A DNA stretch of 64,000 nt. Source: Alphaproteobacteria bacterium. Its GTDB lineage: Bacteria; Pseudomonadota; Alphaproteobacteria; Micavibrionales; Micavibrionaceae. Positions 29,454 to 39,883 of the stretch are shown here, in pieces. A program made the position numbers and the translations under genes. Every line of letters begins with the position of its first letter. Position 1 is the stretch's first letter. The notes below the pieces were generated by a model. It was not told the origin of the DNA. It saw nothing but the letters and a program-made list of their open reading frames with translations, and made no database searches. The stretch covers positions 1-64,000 of the forward strand of contig JABSQP010000004.1 in the NCBI GenBank assembly GCA_013215815.1, given 5' to 3'.

Positions 29454-30477
29454 TTTTAGGCTGTTCTTTAGCTTTGCCTTCGTTAGCAGGTTTTTTTGAA
29501 ACATCTTTTGCTGTCTTGATTTTGGCTTTTGTCCCAGATGTTTTGGCGCCGCCAGCTTTGTTACCTTTTGCATTGGCATTTTTACTGCTTTTGCTGTTCT
29601 TGCCTTTACCATTATCGCCTTTGGCGCTTGTATTCATAAGCAAGTTCAAAACAGTTCCGATTTTTTCGTGTAACTCATCGCGCGGTACAACCATATCCAC
29701 CATGCCGTGCTCAAGCAGGTATTCAGCAGTTTGGAAATCTTCAGGGAGTGTTTCACGAACAGTTTCCTCAATTACGCGGCGGCCCGCAAAACCAATTGTC
29801 GCACCTGGCTCAGCGATATGAATATCACCAACCATAGCGAAAGACGCACTCACGCCACCTGTAGTTGGGTTTGTAAGCAGAACAATGTATGGAAGGCCTT
29901 GTTCTTTCACCATATCCACAGCGATGATTGTACGTGGCATCTGCATCAGTGAAAGCATACCTTCCTGCATACGTGCGCCGCCTGATGACGGAATAACAAT
30001 AAGAGCAGAATTTGCATCAACAGCTTCTTGTGCGGCACGTACAATACCTTCACCTACGGCTGTTCCCATAGAACCGCCCATGAATGCAAAGTTGAATGCT
30101 GCTATTACGGTATTTTGGCCACCAATTGTGCCTTTACCAATAACAAGTGCATCCTTTTCATTTGTCTTTGTTTGAGATGCTTTCAAACGATCAACGTACT
30201 TTTTTTGATCCTTAAATTTTAGAGGATCGTGAGGTACCTTTGGAAGATCAATTTTTGTGTACGCGCCTTCATCAAAAAGAAGGTGCAAACGATCTTTTAC
30301 GCTGAGCGCCATGTGATAGTTACAGTGGTAACAAACGTTGCGGCTGGCTTTGAGTTCTTTATGGAAGAGCATGCCATCACATTTTGGGCATTTTGACCAA
30401 AGATTGTCCGGCACATCTTTTTGTTCACCAACAATGGAGCGAATGCGTGGACGAATAACGTTGTTAAGCCAGTTCAT
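29434..30477 (-). CDS. accD: Acetyl-CoA carboxylase carboxyltransferase subunit beta with long Lys/Ala-rich C-terminal tail
   Basis: Zn finger CPKCDGMLFHKEL...CYHC, SSGGARMQEGMLSLMQM, TTGGVSASFAMVGDI; about 60-residue low-complexity tail. Confidence 0.95.
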   Translation of the reverse strand: MNWLNNVIRPRIRSIVGEQKDVPDNLWSKCPKCDGMLFHKELKASRNVCYHCNYHMALSVKDRLHLLFDEGAYTKIDLPKVPHDPLKFKDQKKYVDRLKASQTKTNEKDALVIGKGTIGGQNTVIAAFNFAFMGGSMGTAVGEGIVRAAQEAVDANSALIVIPSSGGARMQEGMLSLMQMPRTIIAVDMVKEQGLPYIVLLTNPTTGGVSASFAMVGDIHIAEPGATIGFAGRRVIEETVRETLPEDFQTAEYLLEHGMVDMVVPRDELHEKIGTVLNLLMNTSAKGDNGKGKNSKSSKNANAKGNKAGGAKTSGTKAKIKTAKDVSKKPANEGKAKEQPKSAKAAQ

Positions 30478-30550
30478 TTAAATAACCTCACTATTAATAA
30501 CTTTGCGCCTTTTTGCCCGAAAAGGGCTGAAAAAGCAAAGATTTTCGTAA

Positions 30551-31345
30551 TTATATCGCTGTTTTTAGAGCATTTATTTGTTCTGAGATACGATCGTTTA
30601 AATTGCTATCATCTTGATTTTGTTCAATATTTTGAACAATTGATGATCCAACAACAACCGCGTCTGCTATTTTTGACATATTAGCTGCATCTTCTGGGGT
30701 TTTAATACCAAAACCAACAGCAACAGGCAGGTCTGTCTGTGTTTTAATTTTCGCAATATGCTGGCCCACAGCGTCTATATCTGCTGATTTAGTCCCTGTT
30801 ACGCCTGTAATGGAGACATAGTATAGGAAGCCACTTGCATGTTCTATAACGCGTTTTAAACGTTCATCATGCGTTGTTGGTGTGACAAGTTTAATAAGAT
30901 CAAGGCCAGCTTTTTCCGCTGGAACGCGTAATTCTTCATCTTCTTCAGGTGGCAGATCGACGATGATCAAACCATCTGCGCCAGCTTCTTTTGCATCGTT
31001 CATGAAGTCTTCTGTGCCGTAGCAGTAAATTGGGTTGAAGTAACCCATCAAGATGATTGGTGTTTCTGCATTACTCTCACGGAAATCGCGTACCATAGAC
31101 AGAACGCCTTTGAGGCTCATACCTTTTTCAAGGGCACGTAGTGAGCTTGCTTGAATGGCAGGGCCATCCGCCATTGGATCAGTGAAAGGCATGCCAATCT
31201 CGATGAAGTCAGCGCCCGATTCAGGCAGGCTTTTTAAAACAGAAAGGCTCTTTTCTGCATCTGGATCACCTGCTGTAATGAATGTGACGAGACCTTTTTT
31301 GTTCTCGGCTTTTAGCTGAGAGAATTTTTTTTCTATACGGTTCAT
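30551..31345 (-). CDS. trpA: Tryptophan synthase alpha chain
   Basis: LVTFITAGDPD, DFIEIGMPFTDPMADGPAIQ, VGFGIKTPE. Confidence 0.97.
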   Translation of the reverse strand: MNRIEKKFSQLKAENKKGLVTFITAGDPDAEKSLSVLKSLPESGADFIEIGMPFTDPMADGPAIQASSLRALEKGMSLKGVLSMVRDFRESNAETPIILMGYFNPIYCYGTEDFMNDAKEAGADGLIIVDLPPEEDEELRVPAEKAGLDLIKLVTPTTHDERLKRVIEHASGFLYYVSITGVTGTKSADIDAVGQHIAKIKTQTDLPVAVGFGIKTPEDAANMSKIADAVVVGSSIVQNIEQNQDDSNLNDRISEQINALKTAI

Positions 31346-32574
31346 TAGATTTCAATTCCTAATTTTTCTGCAACAGTGAAGATGTCTTTATCACCGCGGC
31401 CACATAGGTTCATGACAATGATGTGATCCTTCGGCAGCTCTGGCGCCATTTTCATGACATGCGCAAAAGCGTGCGATGGTTCAAGTGCAGGAATAATGCC
31501 CTCTAATTTTGATAGAAGTTTGAAAGCATCGAGTGCCTCTGTATCTGTCACAGACACATAATTGACGCGGTCAATGTCATGCAAGTATGCGTGCTCTGGT
31601 CCAATGCCAGGATAATCTAAACCGGCTGAAATAGAATGTGCCTCTGTGATCTGTCCATCGTCATTTTGTAAGAAGTAAGAACGCATACCGTGCAAGATGC
31701 CTGGTGCGCCACCCGTAAGGCTGGCTGCGTGCTTATCTGTATCTACCCCGTGACCGCCAGCTTCAACGCCAAACATCTGTACGTCCGTATCATTTAAGAA
31801 CGGATGGAAAAGCCCCATAGCGTTCGAACCACCGCCGATACAAGCTACTAGATTATCTGGTAAGCGACCTTCTTTCTCTAACATCTGCTCTTTTGTTTCC
31901 TGGCCAATCACTGATTGGAAATCACGTACCATTTCTGGATATGGGTGAGGACCCGCGACTGTTCCGATGAGGTAGTAAGTATCATCAACGTGCGCAACCC
32001 AATGACGTAGCGCTTCGTTCATCGCATCTTTCAGTGTGCCTGAACCCGATGTGACAGGAATAACTTCCGCGCCGAGAAGCTTCATACGGAAGACGTTCGG
32101 ACTTTGACGTTCGACATCTTCTGCGCCCATGAAAACCGTGCATGGCATATCAAAAAGTGCGCAAACAGTAGCCGTTGCAACGCCGTGCTGACCGGCGCCT
32201 GTTTCGGCAATGATACGTGTTTTACCCATACGCTTAGCAACAAGGATTTGTCCAAGGCAGTGGTTAATCTTGTGCGCGCCAGTGTGGTTTAGCTCATCAC
32301 GCTTAAAGTAAACTTTTGCGCCGCCAAAGTGTTTCGTGGTTGCATCTGCAAAATAAAGCGGAGAAGGGCGACCAACATAATCTTTAGCAAGCTGGTTAAA
32401 CTCATCCCAGAATGCCTGATCGTCGCGTGCTTCGTGCCATGCTTTCTCGACCTCAAGGATAAGCGGCATGAGTGTTTCGGCAACGTAGCGTCCGCCGTAA
32501 ATACCAAAATGACCGTTTTCATCCGGGCCAAGGTTGAAACTATTGGGTTTTTCTATTTTTTGCGCATTTGTCAT
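31345..32574 (-). CDS. trpB: Tryptophan synthase beta chain
   Basis: [25 protein letters not shown] Lys, [24 protein letters not shown]. Start placed at MTNAQK. Confidence 0.97.
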   Translation of the reverse strand: MTNAQKIEKPNSFNLGPDENGHFGIYGGRYVAETLMPLILEVEKAWHEARDDQAFWDEFNQLAKDYVGRPSPLYFADATTKHFGGAKVYFKRDELNHTGAHKINHCLGQILVAKRMGKTRIIAETGAGQHGVATATVCALFDMPCTVFMGAEDVERQSPNVFRMKLLGAEVIPVTSGSGTLKDAMNEALRHWVAHVDDTYYLIGTVAGPHPYPEMVRDFQSVIGQETKEQMLEKEGRLPDNLVACIGGGSNAMGLFHPFLNDTDVQMFGVEAGGHGVDTDKHAASLTGGAPGILHGMRSYFLQNDDGQITEAHSISAGLDYPGIGPEHAYLHDIDRVNYVSVTDTEALDAFKLLSKLEGIIPALEPSHAFAHVMKMAPELPKDHIIVMNLCGRGDKDIFTVAEKLGIEI

Positions 32575-32582
32575 GCGCACAG

Positions 32583-33224
32583 TTATGCACTTTTTGTGCA
32601 CCTAAGAAAAGAGGCAATTTTCGCTGTATCTTTAACGCCTGGAGTGCTTTCAACACCGCTGGAGACGTCCACTCCATAAGGTTTTATCTTTGTGATCGCT
32701 GTTTCGACGTTTTCAGGCGTTAGGCCGCCTGCAAGGAAATATGGCTTAGGGGCGTTAAATCCCTCTAATATCATCCAATCAAAGCTCAGGCCATTGCCAC
32801 CAGGTAGATCAGTTAAAGTTGGATCAGGTTTGGCGTCAAAGAGGAAGTAGTCGATGTGGTCAGTGTACGTATCGACAATTTCCAAATCTGCTGGTGAGTC
32901 AACAGGCAAAGCCTTCATAATGGCTTTGCCGTATGTTTCTTTAATTTCTTGAACGCGCTCAGATGATTCATCACCATGTAATTGAATAAGATCAATTCGA
33001 ACATTATCTATGACTTGTTTTAAAAGATCGTCATCGGGGTTAACGAATAATCCAACGGTTTGAACATAGTCTGGAACATATGAGGCTAGGTAGCTAGCCG
33101 TTTCAATATCTATATGTCTTGGTGATTTTTCGAAAAAAACAAAACCGACATGTGTTGCGCCATTTTCAATGGCGGCGGTTACACTCTCTGGAGTGGAGAG
33201 GCCACATATTTTAATCTGCGTCAT
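32583..33224 (-). CDS. trpF: Phosphoribosylanthranilate isomerase
   Basis: [45 protein letters not shown]. Confidence 0.96.
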   Translation of the reverse strand: MTQIKICGLSTPESVTAAIENGATHVGFVFFEKSPRHIDIETASYLASYVPDYVQTVGLFVNPDDDLLKQVIDNVRIDLIQLHGDESSERVQEIKETYGKAIMKALPVDSPADLEIVDTYTDHIDYFLFDAKPDPTLTDLPGGNGLSFDWMILEGFNAPKPYFLAGGLTPENVETAITKIKPYGVDVSSGVESTPGVKDTAKIASFLRCTKSA

Positions 33225-33711
33225 GGCCCAAGATCTTTTCTATGATAGTTGTTGCATCACCAATGGAGTTCGCTATTGCGACTTGCCTCGGTGCCAGATT
33301 TTTAAGAAAAGATTTTGCATCTTCTTTTTGTGTCATCAGTATTACGATCTTGCCGCCTTTAATCGCAAGAGCTACTTCTGACAATGTTCCGGCCTCCAAG
33401 CCACAGGCAACGACGATGTCACTCGATAAAACATTAATGTTGTTACGGCCGCTCCCCATTGATGTCACGATAACGTGGTCTGCGTATTCCGATGCGTGCG
33501 TTTTATCTGAAAAGGGGAGGACACCTATCGTGTCTCCATCGGCTTCTTTAGCGCCTTTTAAGGCCGCTTCCATCACACCGGCGTTACTACCACCAGTTAA
33601 GATTGTGATGTTGTTTTTTGCGCAATACTGCCCAATAGTATAAGCGTTTTCTAAATCTTGGGAGGTTGGTTTGCTGCCTGGCCCCATAACACCAACGATT
33701 TTTTTCGGCAC
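33211..33711 (-). CDS. TIGR00725/LOG-like Rossmann nucleotide-binding protein
   Basis: VGVMGPGS..., ILTGGSNAGVMEAALKGA, GLEAGTLSEVALAIKGGK. Confidence 0.85.
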   Translation of the reverse strand: MPKKIVGVMGPGSKPTSQDLENAYTIGQYCAKNNITILTGGSNAGVMEAALKGAKEADGDTIGVLPFSDKTHASEYADHVIVTSMGSGRNNINVLSSDIVVACGLEAGTLSEVALAIKGGKIVILMTQKEDAKSFLKNLAPRQVAIANSIGDATTIIEKILGHDAD

Positions 33712-33728
33712 GAGAACCTCCCCATCAA

Positions 33729-34421
33729 TTAAATTGAGTTCATTATATCTGTTGCGGCGTTGGCTGGATTATCTGAGCCTGTAATTGGTCGGCCAATGAC
33801 GAGGTGCGTTGCACCTTTTTCCATGGCGTTTTGCGGTGTCATAATACGTTTTTGATCATTTGCATCAGATCCTGCTGGACGGATACCTGGAACCATGAGC
33901 GCAAAATCAGAACCGCATGCGGAGCGAAGAGCTTCAATTTCATGAGAAGAGCACACAACGCCATCAAGGCCAGCGTCTTGTGTTAGTTTTGCCATTTGAA
34001 GTACACGATCTTGAATACCTGATTGATAACCAGCTGCTTCAATAGACGGTTCATCAAAACTTGTTAGGATAGTAACCGCAATTAGCTTTGTTTCTGGGGC
34101 ACAGGCATCTTTAGCAGCTTTCATCATGTCTAAGCCACCTGATGCATGAACATTAAGATAAGCAACACCGAGTTTTGATGCCGCGCGTACAGCGCCAGCA
34201 ACTGTATTTGGAATATCGTAGTATTTAAGATCAAGGAAGATAGGCGGGTTATCGCACTTATCCATAATACGCTTTACGCCATCTGGGCCAAAACTATTAA
34301 AGAACTCGAGACCGAGTTTTACACCACAGCCTGATGGTGCAATTTGGACAATAAGATTTTTAGCGCGATCAAAATCAGGTGTATCGATAGCGCAAAAGAC
34401 GGATGGTAAGTTCTGTGTCAT
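33729..34421 (-). CDS. pyrF: Orotidine 5'-phosphate decarboxylase
   Basis: FLDLKYYDIPNTVAGAVRA, VNVHASGG, VPGIRP, HLVIGRPIT. Confidence 0.96.
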   Translation of the reverse strand: MTQNLPSVFCAIDTPDFDRAKNLIVQIAPSGCGVKLGLEFFNSFGPDGVKRIMDKCDNPPIFLDLKYYDIPNTVAGAVRAASKLGVAYLNVHASGGLDMMKAAKDACAPETKLIAVTILTSFDEPSIEAAGYQSGIQDRVLQMAKLTQDAGLDGVVCSSHEIEALRSACGSDFALMVPGIRPAGSDANDQKRIMTPQNAMEKGATHLVIGRPITGSDNPANAATDIMNSI

Positions 34422-34756
34422 GTCAGTGTTTTTGTTTCTGGTGTTTCGGTCGCTTTCAGCGCGTCAATTTGTTCCTGCGCTTCTTTTTCCCTCTTATTGA
34501 TCTCTTTTTCCAGCTTTTTATTCTCTTTTTTATAATGGCGGCGTTCTTTACGAACATTTGCAGTGCTGAGCCAAGTCACAAGCGTGCCTAAAAGAAAGCC
34601 CGCCCCCATAAATACAAGCGTAATAGCATAAAGTGGTAAATTCAGAGATTCGTGGAGCGGAGACCACGTTAGGGATATGTCTTGAGGGTTAGCAACAGCA
34701 AAGGCAACGGCGGCGGCAATAAAGGGTAGTACGAAGATCCATTTAAGGAGAGCCAT
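34418..34756 (-). CDS. lapA: LapA-family (DUF1049) inner-membrane protein
   Basis: Two TM segments (VFAVANPQDISLTWSP; MGAGFLLGTLVTWL) then coiled coil; between ihfB and pyrF. Confidence 0.8.
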   Translation of the reverse strand: MALLKWIFVLPFIAAAVAFAVANPQDISLTWSPLHESLNLPLYAITLVFMGAGFLLGTLVTWLSTANVRKERRHYKKENKKLEKEINKREKEAQEQIDALKATETPETKTLT

Positions 34757-34788
34757 GCTCTAAGAGGCCTTTGATTGAGTGTTGTTTG

Positions 34789-35124
34789 TTATTCAGAAAA
34801 AGGGCTGTAAAAGCTATCTTCAGGTGATTGAAGGTCATCCTTCTTCGGCTCATTCAGCTTTTCATGGAGTGCTTTACCTGTTTTGAAGAAGGGAAGGCGC
34901 TTCGCTTCTACCTGAACTGTTTCGCCTGTGCGTGGGTTACGTCCAGTGCGTGCATCGCGATGTTTAACCGAGAAGGCACCGAATCCACGCAGTTCAACAC
35001 GATCGCCACTAGCCATTGCATCTGAAATTTCGTCAAACACAGTATCAACGATCTTCTCTACGTCTCTAAGAAAGAGATGTGGGTTACGCTCTGCTAAGCG
35101 TTGAATAAGCTCTGATTTTGTCAT
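34789..35124 (-). CDS. ihfB: Integration host factor subunit beta
   Basis: [43 protein letters not shown]. Confidence 0.95.
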   Translation of the reverse strand: MTKSELIQRLAERNPHLFLRDVEKIVDTVFDEISDAMASGDRVELRGFGAFSVKHRDARTGRNPRTGETVQVEAKRLPFFKTGKALHEKLNEPKKDDLQSPEDSFYSPFSE

Positions 35125-35320
35125 CGTTTCGCTCCTACCCTGTTTTCTTATTTGATCGCTATCGATACTTAATAAGACAACACAAAAACTTTAATGAACC
35201 AATATGTTAATCATGACTCTCTTTAGGGGTGTTCGTCAAGAAAAACGTGAAAAAAATCCTTTTTTATCAAGGTTTTGCCCGAATCGGGGGTGTGGATTCC
35301 TGTTTTTTCATTTTGACAAG

Positions 35321-35347
35321 AAAAAAGCCGGGAAATTATCCCGGCTT
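35321..35347 (-). terminator. Terminator downstream of rpsA
   Basis: AAGCCGGGA-AATTA-TCCCGGCTT with a T-run on the minus strand (AAAAAA at 35321-35326). Confidence 0.88.
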
Positions 35348-35377
35348 AAATTCTTTATTTTTTATAGTGAATAAAGA

Positions 35378-37087
35378 CTATTCTTTGTCAGCTTTATTAA
35401 GGGCTGCGCCCAAAATATCACCCAAAGAAGCACCGCTCTCTGTTGAGCCGAAGGCTTCCAGAGCAGCTTTGTTTTCTTCGATTTCGTGCGCTTTGATAGA
35501 AAGTGTTAGCTTGCGGTTCTTACGATCCACAGTCATGATTTTTGCATCAACTTTCTCACCAACAGCAAAACGATCAGTACGTTGTTCTGAACGCTCAGAA
35601 GAAAGGTCGTTCTTCTTGATTGTTCCTGTAACACCTTCGTTCACTGTTACTTCAACAGTGTTTGGTGTCACTTCAGAAACAGTACAAGTCACAACAGCAC
35701 CTTTTGCCATACCTTTCATTGCACCTTCGAATGGATCGTCAGTTAGCTGCTTGATACCAAGCGCAACACGTTCCTTCTCTGGATCAATATCAAGGATCTT
35801 AGCTTTAACGCTTTCACCTTTCTTGAATGGCTTAAGAGCATCTTCTGTTTGATCTTCCCAAGATAGGTCAGATAGGTGAACCATACCGTCAATCTCATCG
35901 TCAACACCGACAAATAGACCGAATTCAGTGATGTTTTTGATTTCACCTTCGATTTCTTGATCAACCTTGAACTTATTCGCGAAGTCTTCCCATGGGTTTT
36001 CCTGACATTGTTTCAGGCCAAGGGAGATACGACGCTTTTCCATGTCCACTTCAAGAACCATAACTTCAACTTCTTCAGAAGTAGAAACGATCTTACCTGG
36101 GTGAACATTTTTCTTTGTCCAAGAAAGTTCAGAAACGTGAACAAGACCTTCGATACCGTCTTCAAGCTCAACGAAAGCACCATAGTCCGTAATGTTTGTA
36201 ATACGACCTTTGTACTTCGCACCGATTGGGTATTTAAGATCAATGCCTTCCCATGGATCAGATTCTAGTTGCTTCATACCAAGAGAAATACGTTGATTTT
36301 CTTCGTTGTAGCGAATGATCTGAACTTCAATGTTCTGGCCAACAGAAAGCATCTCTGATGGGTGGTTAACACGCTTCCAAGAGATGTCAGTAACGTGCAA
36401 TAGACCATCAAGACCGCCAAGATCGATAAACGCACCGTAATCAGTGATGTTTTTAACGATACCTTGAACAACAGCGCCCTCTTGGATGTTACCAAGCAGA
36501 TCGCTCTTAGCTTCTTCGCGGCTTTCCTCAAGAACTGCGCGACGTGAAACAACGATGTTACCACGTTGGCGGTCCATTTTAAGGATGTGGAAGGGTTGTG
36601 GTGTACCCATAAGTGGAGAAACATCACGAACAGGACGGATATCAACTTGTGAACCAGGTAGGAATGCAATTGCACCACCTAGATCTACTGTGAAACCACC
36701 TTTAACACGGTTAAAGATAATACCTGTAACGCGCTCGTTCTTCTCGTGAGATTTTTCAAGCTCAACCCATGCTTCTTCACGGCGTGCTTTTTCGCGAGAA
36801 AGAACTGTTTCACCATCACGGTTTTCCATACGTTCAACGAAAACTTCAACTTCGTCGCCTTTACGGAGTTCAGGATCCTGACCAGGAACGCTGAATTCGC
36901 GAAGTGGGATACGTCCTTCAGATTTCAAACCGACGTCAACAATAACGGCGTCGCTTTGTACTTCGATAATTGTGCCCTTAACAACACTCCCAGTAAAAGA
37001 GTCTTGTGATTTCATTGAATCCTCGAGAAGAGCAGCGAACTCGGCGGATTCTGTTTTGTCTTTCAAATGTGCAGCTGTATGTGCCAT
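35378..37087 (-). CDS. rpsA: 30S ribosomal protein S1
   Basis: Repeated S1 domains (GLLHVTDISWKRVNHPSEM; GLVHVSELSWTKKNVHP; GMVHLSDLSWED). Confidence 0.98.
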   Translation of the reverse strand: MAHTAAHLKDKTESAEFAALLEDSMKSQDSFTGSVVKGTIIEVQSDAVIVDVGLKSEGRIPLREFSVPGQDPELRKGDEVEVFVERMENRDGETVLSREKARREEAWVELEKSHEKNERVTGIIFNRVKGGFTVDLGGAIAFLPGSQVDIRPVRDVSPLMGTPQPFHILKMDRQRGNIVVSRRAVLEESREEAKSDLLGNIQEGAVVQGIVKNITDYGAFIDLGGLDGLLHVTDISWKRVNHPSEMLSVGQNIEVQIIRYNEENQRISLGMKQLESDPWEGIDLKYPIGAKYKGRITNITDYGAFVELEDGIEGLVHVSELSWTKKNVHPGKIVSTSEEVEVMVLEVDMEKRRISLGLKQCQENPWEDFANKFKVDQEIEGEIKNITEFGLFVGVDDEIDGMVHLSDLSWEDQTEDALKPFKKGESVKAKILDIDPEKERVALGIKQLTDDPFEGAMKGMAKGAVVTCTVSEVTPNTVEVTVNEGVTGTIKKNDLSSERSEQRTDRFAVGEKVDAKIMTVDRKNRKLTLSIKAHEIEENKAALEAFGSTESGASLGDILGAALNKADKE

Positions 37088-37183
37088 TAGAAATTCCTTT
37101 CAAAAGTAATATAGAATTGAAGTCTCCTTTTTTCCGGGGATTACCCAAGGAAAGAACAATTCTTTTTGTTTTGAAGAAACACG

Positions 37184-37831
37184 TTATCTGGAAGAGGATT
37201 TATAGAAATCGAGAGCCCTTTGAAAAACGTCATCGGGGTTCATCTCTGATGTATCAATCGTGTGATTATCTACATTGGGATCCATATGATCTTTAAGACG
37301 CACATTATCCCGTTCATCCCGTTCCTGCATCTCTGCCAAAACGGCCTCATATGTAGCGTCTAAACCGCGGGATTGCAACTCTTTATGGCGTCTTTCGGCT
37401 CTTTTTTCGGTCGATGCCGTAATGAACAGCTTCAGATCCGCATCTGGACATATAACCGTCGCGATATCACGCCCGTCTAAAACCGCGCCTTTTTCCGAAT
37501 TTTTGGCAAAATTCTGCTGAAAATTAAAGAGAATCTGTCGTATTTCAGGGATTTGTGCAACGATGGAGGCTGCATTTCCAACGCCATCATTCCTTAAAGC
37601 GCTGTCATCATAGTCTTTAGCGAGTTCATCGCCGAAATTCTGAGCTGCTTCGATAACAGCTTCTGTGTTGCTCGGATCAATGCCGCTTTCCAGGGTATGT
37701 AAGGCTATTCGGCGGTATAGGGCACCTGTATCCAGAAAATCGAATTCCAGCTCTTTGGCGAGGCGTTTTGCTAAAGATCCTTTACCGCTTGCAGCGGGAC
37801 CATCAATTGCAATGACAAAAGGTTTATTCAT
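37184..37831 (-). CDS. cmk: Cytidylate kinase
   Basis: IAIDGPAASGKGSLAKRLA, FLDTGALYRRIAL, DGRDIATVICPDADLK. Confidence 0.97.
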   Translation of the reverse strand: MNKPFVIAIDGPAASGKGSLAKRLAKELEFDFLDTGALYRRIALHTLESGIDPSNTEAVIEAAQNFGDELAKDYDDSALRNDGVGNAASIVAQIPEIRQILFNFQQNFAKNSEKGAVLDGRDIATVICPDADLKLFITASTEKRAERRHKELQSRGLDATYEAVLAEMQERDERDNVRLKDHMDPNVDNHTIDTSEMNPDDVFQRALDFYKSSSR

Positions 37832-37883
37832 TGGTACAAGTATTTCTTTTTAAAATCCGCTGTAGACACTGGCGGATATTTTT

Positions 37884-38495
37884 ATGAATTGCAAAATAAA
37901 GATGAAAAATATTTGGCTCTTTCTATTTGTTCTTGTTGTAGCGGCTTGCGGTAGTACGACAGGTATCAATCTTGGCCCTTATTATACCTATGGACCAACA
38001 AAGAATGATTTTCGCGTTTGCCACGGTTATAGCTGCCAGTTTCAAACGCCTGTACATGTATCCGATAAAGAATGGAATCGTTTGTTAGCCCCATTAAAAA
38101 GAAGTTTTAAAACCGCAGAAGCAGAACGTACGGCTCTGGTAAAAGTATTAGCTAATATTGAAAAGCTTGCTGGCAAGAAGTCAGGCACAGATGTAGATTT
38201 GGCAGAAGCGCGCGGTAAGCGTGAGGATGATTTCCAAATGGATTGTATTGATGAGACAGCCAATATGTCTCTTTACTTTCGTTTTATTGAAGAAGCGGGG
38301 CTTCTTAAGCTTAATAAATTTGAGCGCCCAGTCCATCGTGGTTATCTTGTTGACGGCCGCTGGCCGCACAATGCTGTGACTGTACGTGATTTAAAATCAA
38401 ATGAATTGTACGTTATTGATGCTTTCTATAAAGATAACGGTAAAGCGCCATATATAATTCCATTTGACGAATGGGTTGATGGTTGGCGCCCTTAG
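37884..38495 (+). CDS. Putative lipoprotein with transglutaminase-like cysteine peptidase features
   Basis: Lipobox VVAAC; possible Cys-His-Asp triad MDCIDETAN...RWPHNAVTV...LYVIDAFY; C-terminus overlaps aroA by 4 bp. Confidence 0.65.
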   Translation: MNCKIKMKNIWLFLFVLVVAACGSTTGINLGPYYTYGPTKNDFRVCHGYSCQFQTPVHVSDKEWNRLLAPLKRSFKTAEAERTALVKVLANIEKLAGKKSGTDVDLAEARGKREDDFQMDCIDETANMSLYFRFIEEAGLLKLNKFERPVHRGYLVDGRWPHNAVTVRDLKSNELYVIDAFYKDNGKAPYIIPFDEWVDGWRP

Positions 38496-39838
38496 GCAGC
38501 TTTTAAATCAGCGCCCAGTCCGTTCAATAAATCAACAAAGTTTGGAAAGCTTGTTTGAATTGGCGCCACATCATCAATCGTAATGGGCTCTTCCGATACT
38601 GTGCCAAGGATAAGAAAGCTCATGGCAATACGATGATCCAGTGCGGTCTCAACTTTTGTACCACCTTTTGGCGGCGTTCCATTTCCATGAATAGTCAGTG
38701 TGTCTTCTCCCATTTCAAGGTCTACACCACAAGCTTTCAAACCTTGATACATCATCAAAAGGCGATCGCTTTCTTTAACACGGAGTTCTTCAAGGCCACT
38801 CATATATGTTGTGCCTTCTGCTAGACTAGCTGCAACTGCGAGAATAGGAAACTCGTCAATCATGCTTGGAACACGATCTTCAGGAACGGTAATGCCTTTT
38901 AGCTTGTTCTTGCCTGTAACAACCATGTCACAAACAGGCTCACCTCCTTCGGTGCGTTCATTTGTGACTGTAATATCGGCGCCCATTTCGATGAGAGTCG
39001 TGTAAAGACCATTGCGACGATCATTCATCAAAATATTATTAAGTGTAATTTCTGAGTTCTCATTAATAAGAGCAGCTACAGTAGGAAACGCAGCAGAGCT
39101 TGGGTCACTTGGTACGTTTATATTAGCTGCTTTCAAATCTTGTTGTCCGTACACAGAAATTGCATCCGATCCATCATCCAGTTTTTCACTTTCAACACGT
39201 ACGCCAAAATGACGCAGCATGTTTTCTGTATGATCGCGTGTTGGCTTTTCTTCAATAACTGTCGTCTTTCCTGGAGCACTCAGGCCCGAAAGCATGACTG
39301 CCGATTTTACCTGCGCTGAAGCGACAGGTAGTCGGTATTCAATGGGTTGAACAGTTTGTGGTCCTTTTGTTGTTAGCGGTAGTTTACCGCCTTCACGTGA
39401 TGAAACTTCGATCCCCATTTGTGATAGTGGTTTAATCACACGGTTCATAGGGCGTTTCGTTAAAGAGGCATCACCTGTAAATGTCGCTGTAATAGGGTGG
39501 CCACCAATAAGTCCCATTAATAAGCGTGTTGATGTGCCGCTATTGCCCATATCTAAAACGTTTTCTGGCTCTCTGAGGCCGCCGATACCGACGCCATTGC
39601 AAGTCCATGATCCGTCATCATGCTTTTTAATAATGGCACCCATAGAGCGCATCGCATCGGCTGTGCGGATAACATCCTCACCTTCAAGCAGTCCTTCGAT
39701 TTTTGTTTCTCCAATGGCTAACCCGCCAAACATAAGGGCGCGATGAGATATAGACTTATCGCCTGGAATAGGGGTCGGTCCGTTTATTCCGCTGGCTTTG
39801 CTTGATACAAAAGGTGTTTTTATTTCGTTGTTGCTCAT
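38492..39838 (-). CDS. aroA: 3-phosphoshikimate 1-carboxyvinyltransferase
   Basis: GDKSISHRALMFGGLA, LDMGNSGTSTRLLMGL, DEFPILAVAA, LRVKESDRL. Confidence 0.97.
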   Translation of the reverse strand: MSNNEIKTPFVSSKASGINGPTPIPGDKSISHRALMFGGLAIGETKIEGLLEGEDVIRTADAMRSMGAIIKKHDDGSWTCNGVGIGGLREPENVLDMGNSGTSTRLLMGLIGGHPITATFTGDASLTKRPMNRVIKPLSQMGIEVSSREGGKLPLTTKGPQTVQPIEYRLPVASAQVKSAVMLSGLSAPGKTTVIEEKPTRDHTENMLRHFGVRVESEKLDDGSDAISVYGQQDLKAANINVPSDPSSAAFPTVAALINENSEITLNNILMNDRRNGLYTTLIEMGADITVTNERTEGGEPVCDMVVTGKNKLKGITVPEDRVPSMIDEFPILAVAASLAEGTTYMSGLEELRVKESDRLLMMYQGLKACGVDLEMGEDTLTIHGNGTPPKGGTKVETALDHRIAMSFLILGTVSEEPITIDDVAPIQTSFPNFVDLLNGLGADLKAA

Positions 39839-39883
39839 AAGCTCGTTATAAGCGGGCTTTTACACTATCGCAAGAGATTATGA

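Noticed and set aside
29453-29612. N-terminal extension of the listed folC ORF
   Set aside because: Lys-rich, out-of-frame overlap with the accD tail; FolC homology begins after GTG 29453.
35229-35852. 207-aa plus-strand ORF
   Set aside because: Antisense to rpsA 3' end and its terminator; S/T/A-rich low-information translation.
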